NCBI GenBank assembly: GCA_963797675.1
Contig: CAWCQQ010000007.1
Span: 434,001 to 498,000, forward strand
DNA from: DASQPR01 sp963797675
GTDB lineage: Bacteria > Actinomycetota > Actinomycetes > Mycobacteriales > Micromonosporaceae
Reading direction: 5' to 3'
DNA length: 64,000 bases
Shown: piece by piece, positions 55,069 through 63,047 of the stretch
Position numbering within the stretch: position 1 is the first letter of the stretch
Layout: the number at the start of each line of letters is the position of its first letter
The notes under the pieces: generated by a model
Databases searched by the model: none
Told to the model about the DNA's origin: nothing
Seen by the model: only the letters and a program-made list of their open reading frames with translations
Made by a program: the position numbers and the translations under genes

Positions 55069-56514
55069 TCACATCCTCCAGAGTCTGACTACTGCATAAG
55101 ATCGCCACGGCGCCCATCGCCGGGCATGCTGCTCAAGCCGTACGCGCGACGGCGGCAGGTCGGCACGCTTCGCGGCACGTAGGACCGCCAGGTCGGAGCC
55201 GAGGAAGACGTCGGGATCGCCCAGCGCCCGCATGGACACGTAATTCGCCGTCCACTCGCCGATGCCCGGGATGGTCAGCAGCGCCGCCTCGGTCTCGACT
55301 CGGTCGACGCTGCCGTCGAGCACGAGGTCACCGCTTGCGACCGCCGCTGCCAGCATTTTGATCGTTTCGCGGCGCCGGGTCGGCATGCGGAACTTCGCAT
55401 CCGGCAGCTGTGCGATCGCGACAGCGCTCGGGAACGGCACGAGGCGGTCCGGCGCGTCCTTAGCCAGCGCCTCGTCGTCCGGATTGGTCGCAGCGACGAT
55501 GCGTTTGAGCACCGTGATCGCCGCCGGAACCGAGATCTGCTGGCCGACGATCGCGCGGACGGCGATTTCGAAACCGTCGACCGCCCTCGGCACGCGTACG
55601 CCGGGCTCGTCCGCGACGACCTGCGCGAACGCGGGATCCTCGCCGAGCAGCCCGTCGACCGCGATCGGATCCGCGTCGAGGTCGAGCAGCCGACGGCATC
55701 GAGCAACCGCCGGTGCGAGATCCCGGACGTCGGCGAGCTGCAGGGTGGCGGCGACGAAGCCCGTACGCGGTGTCAGCGTCACCGTCGCGTCGCCGCGCGG
55801 CAGCCGGATCGCCCGCGTGTAGTCCTCGGACGTCACAGTTTCGACGCCGGGGATCGCCCGCAGCGCGAGGAACTCCAGCAATGCAGCTGCGTGCAACGGC
55901 GGACGGTATGCCAGGCGGAGGCTGATCGTGGTCGGCTGGCCGGGAAGGTGGTGGGCGGCGTTGAGTCGCAGCTCCGACGGCGTGCTCGCGTAGACACCCT
56001 GGAGCGTCTCGTTGAACTGCCGGACCGACTTGAACCCGGCCGCGAACGCAATCTCCGCCAGTCCCAGGTCAGTGGTTTCGATCAGCGTCCGGGCCGTCTG
56101 TGCCCGCTGCGCCCGGGCGAGCGCCATCGGACCGGCACCGACCTGGACGTTGAGCATGCGGGTGAGGTGCCGGGCGCCGTAACCCAACCGACTTGCGAGA
56201 CCCGCGACGCCGTCACGATCGACCGCGCCGTCCGCGATCAGACGCATCGCGCGGGCGACCACATCGGCGCGCGTATCCCACTCAGGTGAGCCGGGTGCGG
56301 CATCCGGGCGGCAGCGACGGCACGCACGGAAACCGAGTCGATGTGCCGCTGCTGCGGTCGGGAAGAACGTGACGTTCTTCGGCTTCGGTGTTGCGGCCGG
56401 GCACGAGGGCCGGCAATAGATGCCGGTCGTCGTCACCGCCGTCACGAACCAGCCGTCGAAGCGCGCATCGCGACTGTCAACAGCTCGGTAGCACCGGTCG
56501 AAATCGAGTTCCAC
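55069..56514 (-). CDS. Ada-AraC-AlkA fusion: methyl-phosphotriester sensor and 3-methyladenine glycosylase
   Basis: 481 aa from GTG 56514. Ada N-terminal zinc domain with four Cys (TTGIYCRPSCPAATPKPKN, FRACRRCRPDAAPG; the first is the methyl acceptor). An AraC-type HTH follows (GVAGLASRLGYGARHLTRML, GLAEIAFAAGFKSVRQFNETL). Then comes the AlkA domain with HhH-GPD (LTIPGIGEWTANYVSMRALGDPDVFLGSD; catalytic Asp in the last motif). Methylation of the Cys would turn it into an activator, so it can sense damage, excise 3-methyladenine and drive ogt, whose start is 2 bp past its stop. Confidence 0.92.
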   Translation of the reverse strand: MELDFDRCYRAVDSRDARFDGWFVTAVTTTGIYCRPSCPAATPKPKNVTFFPTAAAAHRLGFRACRRCRPDAAPGSPEWDTRADVVARAMRLIADGAVDRDGVAGLASRLGYGARHLTRMLNVQVGAGPMALARAQRAQTARTLIETTDLGLAEIAFAAGFKSVRQFNETLQGVYASTPSELRLNAAHHLPGQPTTISLRLAYRPPLHAAALLEFLALRAIPGVETVTSEDYTRAIRLPRGDATVTLTPRTGFVAATLQLADVRDLAPAVARCRRLLDLDADPIAVDGLLGEDPAFAQVVADEPGVRVPRAVDGFEIAVRAIVGQQISVPAAITVLKRIVAATNPDDEALAKDAPDRLVPFPSAVAIAQLPDAKFRMPTRRRETIKMLAAAVASGDLVLDGSVDRVETEAALLTIPGIGEWTANYVSMRALGDPDVFLGSDLAVLRAAKRADLPPSRVRLEQHARRWAPWRSYAVVRLWRM

Positions 56515-56573
56515 GCGGTCAATGGTGCCTCGGTGATCCGGTGGATTGCTGGCGGTTTTCGGACATGGCAATT

Positions 56574-57554
56574 TTATGAAGACTCCGGGATCGCGCTCGA
56601 TGAACCGCCCAATCGCGCCAGCAACTCCGCCTTGATCGCCGGTCTCGAGCCGAAGACCAGCAGGAATGCGGCCTCGCGGATCAGCCGTTGGGCATGCTGA
56701 TCACGCAGTACCGCTCGTGCACCGGTCGAGACGGCCAGCACCGACGCGGCCCGCATCGCCAGCGCCGCCGCGGCGGCACGCGCAGCCGGAACCCGGTCCG
56801 ACGGCGCGTCGACGAGGGCCGATCGAGCCGCGACCAGCTCCGCATCGAGGCTGCTCGGGCCGATCAACCGGCAGCAACGCGCAGCCAGACCGATCGATAG
56901 GAAGCCGTTGAGTGCCGAACCGCCGCTGTCCTCGGCCGCCCACTCGCCTAGCGGTTGCGTCCGTAGCAGCTGGTCGACCGGCACGACGAGGTCGACGAAC
57001 GTCAGATTCACGGTCCGGCTGGCCTGTACCGCCACCAGATCGAGGAGCGTTGCGGTCAGCTGCGGCGACGAGACCGCGTCCACCAGCAGGTAGTGGATGA
57101 GGTCTTCGTCATCGCGAGCGGCGACGTACACGGTGTCGATCATGTCCCAGCCGGTCACCCACGGCACCTGTCCGTTGAGCACGAAGCCGCGCTCGGTTCG
57201 GCGTACCCGCATGGGGTGATGGGGTGAGCGCAAGCCCGCGAGCGCGATGCCCGCGCGGCGCTCACCGGACGCGAGCGCCGGGAGCAGGTCCTCGCGGCCG
57301 GCCACGGCGGTAGCCGCCAACGGCGCGTTGTGCTGGAGCCAGACGAAGGCCGACGCAAGGCATCCGCCGGCGAGCGCTTCGACGATCGCACCCAGCTCCG
57401 CGAAGTCGACCCCGTCGGCGATGGCCGCGCCATAGAGGCCCGCCTCTGCAAAAAGATCAAAATGTGATTTTGGTACGCGATCTGCGGCATCGACAGCCAG
57501 CGCGGCGGGGAACAGAACGTCGTCGGCGATCTCGCGCGCACGCGTGGCAAGCAT
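56574..57554 (-). CDS. Acyl-CoA dehydrogenase-like flavoprotein
   Basis: 326 aa, shorter than the usual 380. N-terminal helices (FDLFAEAGLYGAAI, AIVEALAGGCLASAFVWLQHNAP), a beta-domain (RRTERGFVLNGQVPWVTGWDMIDTVYVAARD) and a C-terminal helical domain with weak conservation (DQHAQRLIREAAFLLVFGSRPAIKAEL). No classical catalytic Glu is evident. The pattern is nearer to flavin-dependent hydroxylase/desulfurase-like ACAD relatives than to beta-oxidation enzymes. Reaction unknown. Confidence 0.75.
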   Translation of the reverse strand: MLATRAREIADDVLFPAALAVDAADRVPKSHFDLFAEAGLYGAAIADGVDFAELGAIVEALAGGCLASAFVWLQHNAPLAATAVAGREDLLPALASGERRAGIALAGLRSPHHPMRVRRTERGFVLNGQVPWVTGWDMIDTVYVAARDDEDLIHYLLVDAVSSPQLTATLLDLVAVQASRTVNLTFVDLVVPVDQLLRTQPLGEWAAEDSGGSALNGFLSIGLAARCCRLIGPSSLDAELVAARSALVDAPSDRVPAARAAAAALAMRAASVLAVSTGARAVLRDQHAQRLIREAAFLLVFGSRPAIKAELLARLGGSSSAIPESS

Positions 57555-57619
57555 GGATATGACCTTAGACGGGCTGCCGCCGCACCGAACCCGGCGATCG
57601 ATGCGGCGGCGGCGCCCGG

Positions 57620-58009
57620 TCAGTGCATGCGGTCCGCGAGCGCGGCCTTGACCTCGGCGCTGGCCCGAAAGACACCCTTGATCGAGACCGACTCGATGGT
57701 CTTCCGGGCCAGGTCGGCCGAGACGTCGTTGCCGATCGAAAGGAGGCCGACCGCGGCGATAGCCAACGTGTCACCGGTGGCGAGCTGGGCTTCGAGCTCC
57801 TTGCGCCCGTAGTGGACCGCACCGAGCACCATCGACTTGCGGGTCATTGTCTGGTTCATGTCACCCTCATGTCGCTCGAGTTGGTTGCGAATGGCGGTAC
57901 GGATGAAGTCGGTGCGGTTGCTGTAGAACCCCTCGTCAACGAGCAGGTCAACCTTCCCGAGGTCAACCGCACCCATGTTGATCGTGATCTTTTCGGATTC
58001 CACGCCCAT
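57620..58009 (-). CDS. Ribbon-helix-helix (CopG-like) transcriptional regulator
   Basis: 129 aa. N-terminal RHH: EKITINMGAVDLGKVDLLVDEGFYSNRTDFIRTAIRNQLE (strand ITINM, then two helices). The C-terminal about 80 residues (VLGAVHYGRKELEAQLATGD and a helical end) form an extra domain common in actinobacterial members. ATG 58009 lies within the first of four periodic CCATCC repeats, so strong autoregulation is likely. Divergent from the 24-codon gene at 58180. Confidence 0.85.
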   Translation of the reverse strand: MGVESEKITINMGAVDLGKVDLLVDEGFYSNRTDFIRTAIRNQLERHEGDMNQTMTRKSMVLGAVHYGRKELEAQLATGDTLAIAAVGLLSIGNDVSADLARKTIESVSIKGVFRASAEVKAALADRMH

Positions 58010-58054
58010 CCCTCTGCCATCCGCTCACCATCCCCATGCCATCCATCTGGATGG
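58006..58054. promoter_or_regulatory. Phased operator: four CCATCC repeats at 11-bp period plus an inverted copy
   Basis: CCATCC begins at 58006, 58017, 58028 and 58039, exactly 11 bp apart, and TGGATGG at 58048-58054 forms a 7-bp palindrome with 58039-58045. RHH repressors (ParG, omega and similar) bind short repeats with such helical phasing. The first repeat contains the regulator's own start codon. Confidence 0.6.
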
Positions 58055-58179
58055 TGCTCCGAATGTAGCCTGACTCGACGCTCGACCGCAAGGGCCGTCG
58101 CCTCTTGCCGAAATGCCGGGCGTGGGTTTACGTTGACGGTGCTCGCCATGTAGCCCCTTCGTCTTCGAAGGAGATCGAT

Positions 58180-58254
58180 ATGGTGGCTGGATTTCATGAT
58201 TTTGGCAGCGTGGAGCCGGTGGTCCGACGATCGCCCACGGTGAGCCCGCTGTAG
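58180..58254 (+). CDS. Small protein of 24 aa with strong SD and own terminator
   Basis: AAGGAG at 58168-58173 precedes ATG 58180 by 6 nt. The peptide begins MVAGFHDFGSVEP and ends VVRRSPTVSPL before TAG (58252-58254). A 12-bp intrinsic terminator starts 7 nt after the stop. The gene is compact and complete but has no family I recognise. It could be an independent small-protein mRNA or a leader peptide for the holin-like gene at 58490. Confidence 0.55.
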   Translation: MVAGFHDFGSVEPVVRRSPTVSPL

Positions 58255-58261
58255 CGAAACG

Positions 58262-58305
58262 CCGAGGTTGCCCTTCCCCCGTGGGGCAACCTCGGTTTCG
58301 TTTGT
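58262..58305 (+). terminator. Intrinsic terminator after the 24-codon gene
   Basis: Perfect 12-bp stem CCGAGGTTGCCC / GGGCAACCTCGG (58262-58273 with 58284-58295), a 10-nt loop and TTTCGTTTGT tail. The remaining 58306-58489 holds no further feature except an SD (GCGGAGGCGG) for the next gene. Confidence 0.8.
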
Positions 58306-58489
58306 CCGGCCTGGCGTCGCGGGCTATCGGCCCCGGCAAACGCAGCGCGGGCGCATCCGTTCAGCGTGCCCGACAACCGCGAAGATAGAACCTTATTTCG
58401 TCAATGTGGCCTATTTGCGGACATCGGGCATCACGATGGATCTGTGGCACAGGAGGAATCGAATCGCCTGTTAACGCGGAGGCGGTGCA

Positions 58490-58882
58490 ATGAGATTTCT
58501 GATCCGGGTACTCGTGACGGCGGTGGCGCTGTGGGTCGCGACGCTGCTCGTCAGCGGGATCACGGTGACCGGCGGGAGTACGGCGAGGAACGTGCTAACG
58601 CTGCTCGTGGTCGCGCTCATCTTCGGGATCGTCAACGCCATCCTCAAGCCGCTGGTCAAGCTGTTCGGCTGCTTCCTCTACGTGCTCACGCTCGGACTCA
58701 TCGGCCTGGTCGTGAACGCCCTACTGTTCCTGCTGGTCAGCTGGATCGCGGGCAAGCTCAATCTGTCGTTCCACGTGGACGGGTTCTGGTCGGCGTTCTG
58801 GGGAGCGATCATCGTCGGCGTGGTCGGCTGGGCGATCAACCTTGTGATTCCGGATCGCCGTGTGCCCGCGCCGCAGCGATAA
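58490..58882 (+). CDS. Phage-holin-like (PF04020) small membrane protein
   Basis: 130 aa with four helices: LIRVLVTAVALWVATLLVSGI, VLTLLVVALIFGIVNAILKPLV, VLTLGLIGLVVNALLFLLVSWI and FWGAIIVGVVGWAINLVIPD. The PF04020 pattern (FGIVNAILKPL, FLLVSWIAGKLNLSFHVDGFWSAFWGAI) is clear. It belongs to a chromosomal family, not to a prophage. SD GGAGG. Confidence 0.88.
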   Translation: MRFLIRVLVTAVALWVATLLVSGITVTGGSTARNVLTLLVVALIFGIVNAILKPLVKLFGCFLYVLTLGLIGLVVNALLFLLVSWIAGKLNLSFHVDGFWSAFWGAIIVGVVGWAINLVIPDRRVPAPQR

Positions 58883-58922
58883 GTCGGCGCTGTGACGACA
58901 TCCGCGGCGCGGGGTCAGGCTC

Positions 58923-59594
58923 ATGGGCGCAGTCGTAGGCGACGTACTGCCGTTTGCGCTGGGCGTTGCGATCAGTCCGATGCCGATCATCGCGGTGATC
59001 CTGATGCTGCTGGCGGCACGGGCCGGTGCGGCGTCGGCCGGCTTCCTGGTCGGATGGGTGGCCGGCATCGTGATCGCGGTCACCGTGATCACCGTGCTCG
59101 CCCGGACGCTCGGACTGTCGAACTCCGGCGGTGGATCCACGGCAGGTGCCGTCATCAAGCTTGTCCTGGGCGCATTGCTGCTGCTCCTCGCAGTCAAGCA
59201 ATGGCGGTCGCGGCCCGTTGGCGACATCGAGCCGGCCGTACCGAAATGGCTGTCTGCACTGGATTCGGTGACTGCGGCCAAGGCCGTCGGACTCGGTTTC
59301 GTACTCGCCGCGGTCAACCCGAAGAACCTGCTGATGGGCCTCGCTGCCGGCGTGTTGATCGGGCAGTCCGCGTTGCCGGTCGGCCAGATCGTCATCGTGA
59401 TCGCGATCTTCACGATTGTCGCGGCGAGTACGGTCGCGGCCCCGGTCATCGTCTACCGCGCCGCACCGGCCAAGGCGCAGGTGTGGCTGGGAAGCATGAA
59501 GACATGGCTGATCGCGAACAACGCCACCGTCATGATGACGTTGTTCGCAGTGATTGGTGTTGTTTTGGTCGGCAAGGGCATCGGCGGACTGTGA
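58923..59594 (+). CDS. GAP-family (Sap/GPL-addressing) membrane protein
   Basis: 223 aa, six helices, with VLPFALGVAISPMPIIAVILML at the start and GFVLAAVNPKNLLMGLAAG in the middle, both typical of the GAP family (LysE-like superfamily). Mycobacterial relatives help export peptidoglycolipids; the substrate here is unknown. Starts 40 bp after the holin-like gene. Confidence 0.85.
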   Translation: MGAVVGDVLPFALGVAISPMPIIAVILMLLAARAGAASAGFLVGWVAGIVIAVTVITVLARTLGLSNSGGGSTAGAVIKLVLGALLLLLAVKQWRSRPVGDIEPAVPKWLSALDSVTAAKAVGLGFVLAAVNPKNLLMGLAAGVLIGQSALPVGQIVIVIAIFTIVAASTVAAPVIVYRAAPAKAQVWLGSMKTWLIANNATVMMTLFAVIGVVLVGKGIGGL

Positions 59595-59640
59595 CCATCG
59601 CGTCCGCAAGCCGAACGGTCGAGAGGATGGAGGGGTCACC

Positions 59641-60036
59641 ATGAGTTCGATGGACCGATCACACGCGATGGCCAGGGGCGGCGTCATGTTCGCCGGCGCC
59701 TTGCTGATCCTGAACGGAGCGTTCCAGTTCTTTGAGGGCATCGGCGCGATCGCGCACGACGACATCTACGTCGGAGTGCCGAACTACGTATTCAAACTCG
59801 ACACGACCGCGTGGGGCTGGATCCATCTGTTCGTCGGCCTCGCGGTCGCGGCCACCGGATACTTCGTGCTCACCGGGGCGCTCTGGGCGCGGGGCGTCGG
59901 CATCGGGTTGGCTGCGCTGTCCGCGTTCACCAACTTCTTCTTCCTGCCGTACTACCCGCTCTGGGCACTGATCCTGGTAGCGCTGGACGCGTGGGTGATC
60001 TGGGCGCTGGCAACCGCGCCGGTACGGGACGAGTAG
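59641..60036 (+). CDS. DUF7144-type four-helix membrane protein
   Basis: 131 aa. ARGGVMFAGALLILNGAFQFFEGIGAI, TTAWGWIHLFVGLAVAATGYFVLTG, GVGIGLAALSAFTNFFFLPYYPLWALILVALD and the C-terminal WVIWALATA are typical of this family, common in actinobacteria. SD GGAGGGG directly upstream. Function unknown. Confidence 0.8.
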   Translation: MSSMDRSHAMARGGVMFAGALLILNGAFQFFEGIGAIAHDDIYVGVPNYVFKLDTTAWGWIHLFVGLAVAATGYFVLTGALWARGVGIGLAALSAFTNFFFLPYYPLWALILVALDAWVIWALATAPVRDE

Positions 60037-60145
60037 GCGCCGCTCTTCCGGAAATCTCGCATGCGACGTGTCGATCCGCGGCCCGAGTATTCGTCGTGGA
60101 GGTAGCGGGTACCCCCCGAGACACCACGACGATGGGACGGATGAC

Positions 60146-60502
60146 ATGGCGAAGTACATGATCCTCATTTTCGGCGACGAGCAGCAGTGGGCCGCGATGT
60201 CCCCCGAGGAAGGGCGGAAGATCGACGAGGCCCACCGAGCCTTCAGCGCTGCGGCCGGGTCGGCGATCCTCAGCGGCGAACAACTGGAGGCACCGGGCGC
60301 GGCGAAGACGCTGCGTACCGATGCCGCCGGTCGGCTCGCCGTCACCGACGGACCGTTTCTCGAGACGAAGGAGGCGCTCGGCGGCTTCTACGTGCTGGAA
60401 GCCTCCGACCTGGACGTGGTGATTGGGCTCGCCTCGGGGCTGGCCGAAGTCTCCGGAGGTCACAGCTGGGTCGAGATCCGCCCGGTGGTCGACCACGGAT
60501 AG
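60146..60502 (+). CDS. YCII-related (DGPF domain) protein
   Basis: 118 aa: MAKYMILIFGDEQQW, LSGEQLEAPGAAKTLRTD, VTDGPFLETKEALGGFYVLEASDLD. The DGPF motif defines the family, often encoded beside ECF sigma factors; none lies adjacent here. Function unknown. Confidence 0.88.
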   Translation: MAKYMILIFGDEQQWAAMSPEEGRKIDEAHRAFSAAAGSAILSGEQLEAPGAAKTLRTDAAGRLAVTDGPFLETKEALGGFYVLEASDLDVVIGLASGLAEVSGGHSWVEIRPVVDHG

Positions 60503-60559
60503 TGCCCACCCCGACCCGAGTCGTCGAGCCCTCTTCGAAGGCACAGGTAAGCTGCTCGG

Positions 60560-61645
60560 GTGTCTTTGACAATCGGGATCGTCGGCCTGCCCAACGTCGG
60601 CAAGAGCACGCTCTTCAACGCGCTCACGAAGAACGACGTCCTCGCGGCGAACTACCCGTTCGCCACGATCGAGCCGAATGTCGGCGTGGTCGGGCTGCCC
60701 GACGAGCGGCTCCAGAAGCTCTCCGACATGTTCTCGTCGGTGAAGATCGTGCCGGCGCCGGTGTCGTTCGTCGATATTGCCGGCCTGGTTCGCGGCGCGT
60801 CGAAGGGTCAGGGTCGCGGCAATGCGTTCCTCGCCAACATCCGCGACGCCTCGGCCATCTGCCAGGTCGTCCGCGCGTTCTCCGACCCGAACGTGGTCCA
60901 CGTCGACGGCAAGGTGTCACCGGCCGACGACATCGAAACGATCAATACCGAGCTGATGCTCGCCGATCTGCAGACCGTCGACAAGGCGATTCCGCGGTTG
61001 GAGAAGGAGGTACGCCTCCGCAAGGACCGCGCTCCGATCCTCGCTGCCACGGTTGCGGCCCGCGATCTGCTCGACTCCGGCGTGACCCTGTTCGCCGGCG
61101 CAGCCAAGGCCAAGATCGACCTTGCCGACCTGGATGAACTGCACCTCCTCACCGCCAAGCCGTTTCTCTACGTCTTCAACGTCGACGAGGCGGAACTCGC
61201 CAACAGCGAGTTCCTCGACTCGCTGCGGGCGCTGGTCGCACCGGCCGAAGCCGTGTTCATGGACGCCAAGATCGAGTCGGAGCTCATCGACCTGCCGGAC
61301 GACGAGGCCCGCGAACTCCTCGAGGCGATCGGCCAGCCCGAGCCCGGCTTGAACCAGCTGATCCGGGTCGGCTTCCGTACGCTGGGCCTGCAGACCTACC
61401 TCACCGCCGGCCCGAAGGAAACCCGAGCGTGGACCGTGTCGGTCGGCGCCACCGCACCCGAGGCGGCGGGCGTCATCCACTCCGATTTCCAGCGGGGCTT
61501 CATCAAGGCCGAGATTGTCGGGTTCGACGACCTGATGAAGGCCGGATCGAAGGCCGCGGCAAAGACGGTGGGCAAGGTACGCATGGAAGGCAAGGACTAC
61601 GTCATGCAGGACGGCGACGTGGTGGAGTTCCGCTTCAACGTCTAA
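60560..61645 (+). CDS. ychF: Ribosome-associated ATPase YchF/Ola1
   Basis: 361 aa. P-loop GIVGLPNVGKSTLFNALTKND, switch regions FATIEPNVGVV and VDIAGLVRGASKGQGRGNAFLANIRD, base motif FNVDE in place of NKxD (ATP preference), and a C-terminal TGS domain ending YVMQDGDVVEFRFNV. GTG 60560 start. Highly conserved and intact. Confidence 0.96.
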   Translation: MSLTIGIVGLPNVGKSTLFNALTKNDVLAANYPFATIEPNVGVVGLPDERLQKLSDMFSSVKIVPAPVSFVDIAGLVRGASKGQGRGNAFLANIRDASAICQVVRAFSDPNVVHVDGKVSPADDIETINTELMLADLQTVDKAIPRLEKEVRLRKDRAPILAATVAARDLLDSGVTLFAGAAKAKIDLADLDELHLLTAKPFLYVFNVDEAELANSEFLDSLRALVAPAEAVFMDAKIESELIDLPDDEARELLEAIGQPEPGLNQLIRVGFRTLGLQTYLTAGPKETRAWTVSVGATAPEAAGVIHSDFQRGFIKAEIVGFDDLMKAGSKAAAKTVGKVRMEGKDYVMQDGDVVEFRFNV

Positions 61646-61652
61646 GCCCGCC

Positions 61653-61678
61653 GAGGGCACCGCGTCTCGGTCGCCCTC
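61653..61678 (+). terminator. Hairpin after ychF
   Basis: GAGGGCACCG (61653-61662) pairs with CGGT-C-GCCCTC (61668-61678, one bulge), 7 bp after the ychF stop. No U-tract. Confidence 0.45.
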
Positions 61679-61681
61679 CCT

Positions 61682-62146
61682 ATGATCCGGCCTATGCGAT
61701 GGATTGCGTACGTGGCCGCGATCGTTGTCCTTTCCGGCTGCGCCCTGGGCGACATCAATCCGTTCGGCCCGGATCAAACCGTCGCCGTGACGGCGGCCAC
61801 GATAACCGGTACCTGGACGGTGAGCGGCGGCACCGGGACCGTGACGTTCGAGCCGGACGGCACCTTCATCGCTACCGGCCTGCCGTCATCGGCGTTCAAT
61901 CCGCATTCGACCGACGTGGAATCGGCGTCCGGTACGGGTACCTGGATGCTCAGCCCTGGTCACCCCGAAGAAAGCCAGGTCATAGATCTGGTTGATCTGA
62001 CGTTCGAAACCATCACCACGTCGGAGGCATGGGGAATGGATATGCCGTTCGACGCGGTGTGCGACGGATCGAACGTACGGCTGGTCGACCGGAACTACGA
62101 CAGTGTCAGCCTGCTCAAGGACGGGCTGCCCTGCACGGTGAAATGA
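61682..62146 (+). CDS. Small lipoprotein
   Basis: 154 aa. Signal MRWIAYVAAIVVLSGCALG with lipobox LSGC. The mature part is beta-rich (TITGTWTVSGGTGTVTFEPDGTFIATG) like a lipocalin/META-type fold, with a Cys near each end of the C-terminal half (DAVCDGS, LPCTV). ATG 61682 and 61694 are both possible; no clear SD. Function unknown. Convergent with the small membrane gene at 62150. Confidence 0.75.
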   Translation: MIRPMRWIAYVAAIVVLSGCALGDINPFGPDQTVAVTAATITGTWTVSGGTGTVTFEPDGTFIATGLPSSAFNPHSTDVESASGTGTWMLSPGHPEESQVIDLVDLTFETITTSEAWGMDMPFDAVCDGSNVRLVDRNYDSVSLLKDGLPCTVK

Positions 62147-62149
62147 CCG

Positions 62150-62347
62150 TCAGGGCGAGCAGCCGGTGGCGAAGCCATTGTCGACGCATTGGTTGTCGTC
62201 CGAAGGGACATTCATACCGCTGAGCACGGCGATCAGGACGATCAACATGACAATGCCGACGAGGACGCTCCAGACAACGCCTATCTTGGCGCGGCGATTC
62301 TGCCGTTCGAAGTATTCGGTCGCCGAACGATCAAAGCCGGAGGACAT
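62150..62347 (-). CDS. Small membrane protein overlapping the SHOCT gene
   Basis: 65 aa: MSSGFDRSATEYFERQNRRA, one helix (IGVVWSVLVGIVMLIVLIAVL) and a short outer tail with two Cys (QCVDNGFATGC). ATG 62347 lies inside the 3' end of the SHOCT-type gene (17-bp overlap), so the two are probably co-translated. Confidence 0.6.
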   Translation of the reverse strand: MSSGFDRSATEYFERQNRRAKIGVVWSVLVGIVMLIVLIAVLSGMNVPSDDNQCVDNGFATGCSP

Positions 62348-62486
62348 CGGCGCCGGTACGCGTATGGGCGACAGCAGGCGGCGCGGGGTAGAGCAGCGCT
62401 CGCTTCGCATCCTCGAATTCCTGCGCGGTCAACGCCTCGGAGCTTCTCAACTGCTCGAGCTTCAACAACTCGTCGGCCAGACTCAC
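62331..62486 (-). CDS. SHOCT-domain small protein
   Basis: 51 aa from GTG 62486, with GGAG 7 nt upstream. ADELLKLEQLRSSEALTAQEFEDAKRALL is a complete SHOCT (short C-terminal) motif: helix, turn with LT, and EFE-x-K-x-LL. The remaining Pro/Ala tail has no motif. SHOCT pairs usually accompany membrane proteins, as the overlapping gene here is. Confidence 0.65.
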   Translation of the reverse strand: MSLADELLKLEQLRSSEALTAQEFEDAKRALLYPAPPAVAHTRTGADVLRL

Positions 62487-62535
62487 GTCGCGTCTCCAGG
62501 GTAGCCGGTGGAAAAGTGACGTCAGGGTAAGGCAT

Positions 62536-62847
62536 TCAGGCGAGTCCCGCGATCGACCGGTACGTGTCTTCGATCCGAGCGGCGAGATGAACCTCGCCTG
62601 GCGACAGTTCGCCGGTTTCGGTAGAGTCCAGGCCGATCAGCGTCTCCCCGTCGCTGCGGCGGATCCGAGGTCGTACGCCGATCGCGTCGGCGATAATCTT
62701 GATCCGCTCGGTCAACGCGGCGTGCTGCGCTTCATCGAGGCGGAATGTCCGGTTAATCTCCACGCCGTCGTGGCGCCAGCCGGCCAGCAACGCAAATGCG
62801 TCGCTGAGATAGTCGGCGCTCGACGCTGATCTACGTCGAGCAATCAT
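62536..62847 (-). CDS. Pterin-4a-carbinolamine dehydratase-like protein with lost active site
   Basis: 103 aa. The fold pattern (GVEINRTFRLDEAQHAALTERIKIIADAIGVRP, LIGLDSTETGELSPGEVHLAARIEDTY) matches PCD/DCoH proteins. The catalytic HHP motif and the second His of the TH-GGL motif are replaced by RPR and STETGELS. It is therefore probably a non-catalytic DCoH relative, or uses another chemistry. ATG 62847 has SD GGGAGGTT. Confidence 0.65.
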   Translation of the reverse strand: MIARRRSASSADYLSDAFALLAGWRHDGVEINRTFRLDEAQHAALTERIKIIADAIGVRPRIRRSDGETLIGLDSTETGELSPGEVHLAARIEDTYRSIAGLA

Positions 62848-63047
62848 GCTAGTAACCTCCCAGGCTTCCGTTACAGGCTTGTGGCCGTCTTGTCGCCCCC
62901 TTGTTGCGTTTCGTCTCTCCAGTGTTTCGAAGCCAACACGCTCTGTCTACTCGCCACATATACGACGTCGGGTAGCCATAGGGATGGGAGGGCATACATT
63001 TCCGTGCCGATCTGGCACGCTGATGGCTCGTGCAGACCGAACGGCCC

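Noticed and set aside
58490..58882. Prophage remnant suggested by the holin-like protein
   Set aside because: PF04020 proteins are common chromosomal membrane proteins in actinobacteria and no other phage gene is nearby.
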